Below are positions 20,394 through 21,186 of a stretch of DNA of 21,186 nucleotides, piece after piece. The DNA is taken from contig JADGJH010000018.1 in assembly GCA_027596945.1 (NCBI GenBank), positions 14,184 to 35,369 on the forward strand. Direction: 5' to 3'. The position numbers were made by a program, and so were the translations under genes. Within the stretch, counting starts at the first letter, position 1, and the number at the start of each line of letters is the position of its first letter. Origin of the DNA: Physocladia obscura. Its lineage: Eukaryota; Chytridiomycota; Chytridiomycetes; Chytridiales; Chytriomycetaceae. Under the pieces are notes generated by a model. That model was not told the DNA's origin, searched no databases, and worked only from the letters and a program-made list of their open reading frames with translations.

Positions 20394-21186
20394 ATGAGCA
20401 CCTTATTCTTGGGACGTCTGGGCACCAGAGTTGAGGTTTGTTTGTCTACTTACACCTGTTTATCGTATAACTCACCAACGTCCTGCGTCGTCTCGGCCGC
20501 AACAGCAACCAGAACTCGAAGACATCTTCAACAAGTTTGGAAAAGTGAATAGGTGAGAATATATTCTTTGCTTCCCGCTCCATTGGTTTCCTTGCTTCTT
20601 TTTTACTTCATTACCTCTAATATAAATAAAAAAAATAAAAAAGGCTTGATGTGAAGCGAGGCCAACAATACAACTTTGGTTTCGTCGAGTTTGAAGAGAA
20701 GCGAGATGCTGAAGATGCTCAAAAAGAGGTGGACGGAAAGGAGGTTTGTCACACCGCATAGTTCTTTTTCCCGTCCGTCTGTATGCCGTTTCCGTTTCGT
20801 TTTCGCTTTGGCGGCGTGTCATTTACTTCGTGCCTGCATTCCTGCCTGCCTACTTGCTTGCTTTCCTGTTTCTCTACCTGTGCTTTGCTTGCTTGTCTAT
20901 CGTCATTCGTGCCGTTTACTTGCTTTGTTGGTGCGTCAGCATTTTTGCTGCTGGAAAATTTTCTGCACCACTGTGGAGATCTCACAAACTCTTTCTCTTC
21001 CTGTCCTTGCCTTTCTTTGCGCCTTCACTGGGACGGACATGCCTTTGTTCTCCTGACACTCAGAATGAGACGAGGCCCCCTTCCTTTCTGTTGCACGAAA
21101 CGAGAGCCACAGACAGCCAAAACAAAACAAAAAAAAAACAAAAAAAAAAAAAATATGAATAATGGGAATTTAAATTATAAAAAAAA
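20394..21186 (+). CDS. SR-type RRM RNA-binding protein (3' part beyond right edge)
   Basis: Start of a gene for an RNA-recognition-motif protein of the SR splicing-factor type. Exons in the window: 20394-20435, 20506-20552, 20644-20743 (introns 70 and 91 nt), 63 codons. The frame gives RNP2 TLFLGRLG at residues 3-10, then ELEDIFNKFGKVNRLDVKRG, RNP1 YNFGFVEF, and EEKRDAEDAQKEVDGKE, which matches the first RRM of SRSF4/5/6-like and plant/fungal SR proteins up to about the last helix; the final strand (usually x-G-x-x-V-x-V-E) is not found. After 20743 a GTTTGT donor is followed by at least 443 bases without a recognisable next exon, so the rest lies outside the window. Whether an RS tail exists cannot be seen. 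Expected role: pre-mRNA splicing or mRNA handling in the nucleus. Confidence 0.85.
20744..21186 (+). other. Long pyrimidine-rich presumptive intron with degenerate CCTG/CTTG repeats
   Basis: From the donor at 20744 to the window end no exon continuing the RRM is apparent. 20830-20930 is a degenerate tetranucleotide-like tract of cctg, cttg and ctgc words (for example cctgcctgcctacttgcttg at 20843). 21115-21186 is A-rich low complexity. Introns elsewhere here are usually below 115 nt, so this stretch is unusual if it is a single intron. Confidence 0.45.

Noticed and set aside
20472..20822. 116-residue minus-strand frame
   Set aside because: Antisense to RRM exons 2 and 3, which carry the RNP motifs on the plus strand.
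20746..21162. 138- and 126-residue overlapping plus-strand frames
   Set aside because: Low-complexity Cys/Leu/Phe-rich translations of the pyrimidine tract; they follow a splice donor and do not continue the RRM.
1..21186. CRISPR array, rRNA genes or prokaryotic operon features
   Set aside because: No evenly spaced short repeats with unique spacers, no rRNA-like blocks, and intron-split genes throughout.

Overview
This is a eukaryotic nuclear window. It is AT-rich and gene-dense, with genes on both strands split by many short GT-AG introns (mostly 45-100 nt). One gene is a clear SPAG6/PF16 homologue, an axoneme central-pair protein, so the organism builds motile flagella. Small introns, compact spacing, fungal-type gene content and a flagellar gene together suggest a zoosporic (chytrid-like) fungus. 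That placement is inference; another flagellate lineage with small introns is possible. A run of 10 Ns at 10051-10060 shows the source is a gapped draft scaffold.

Layout, left to right. (1) Minus strand, 4111 down past the left edge: a long protein of the CPSF-A/DDB1/SF3B3 beta-propeller superfamily, at least 15 exons, C-terminus outside the window. (2) Plus, 4626-6822: SPAG6/PF16, seven exons, divergent from gene 1. (3) 6823-8076: AT-rich DNA with no supportable gene. (4) Plus, 8077-9668: PTC7-like PP2C phosphatase with a probable mitochondrial leader, five exons. (5) Plus, 9752-10418: unrecognised two-exon gene with the assembly gap in its intron. (6) 10550-11400: two diverged copies and one partial copy of a ~311-bp AT-rich direct repeat. 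(7) Minus, 11438-12554: unrecognised gene whose start codon is not visible; its 5' side runs into (8) a decayed Ty1/copia-type integrase relic on the plus strand, about 12600-14290, followed by ~900 bp of unassigned DNA. (9) Minus, 15173-16102: metallo-hydrolase-like (DUF4336-like) protein. (10) Minus, 16459-18624: intronless, low-complexity 721-residue protein. (11) Minus, 18739-20335: replication factor C small subunit (human RFC4 type), nine exons, complete. (12) Plus, 20394 to beyond the right edge: SR-type RNA-binding protein, head-to-head with RFC4 with only 58 bases between the start codons.

The genes are an ordinary mix of housekeeping functions (clamp loading, RNA binding, phosphatase, flagellum, CPSF-A-type scaffold) with no operon-like logic. 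Exon models were built by hand from splice signals and reading-frame continuity. For genes 1, 2, 3, 8 (RFC4) and the DUF4336-like gene, all proposed exon phases are mutually consistent. I found no convincing new biological system. The best leads are the copia relic lying over the 5' end of gene 7, the ~311-bp repeat array, the intronless disordered protein, and the very short RFC4/RRM bidirectional promoter.
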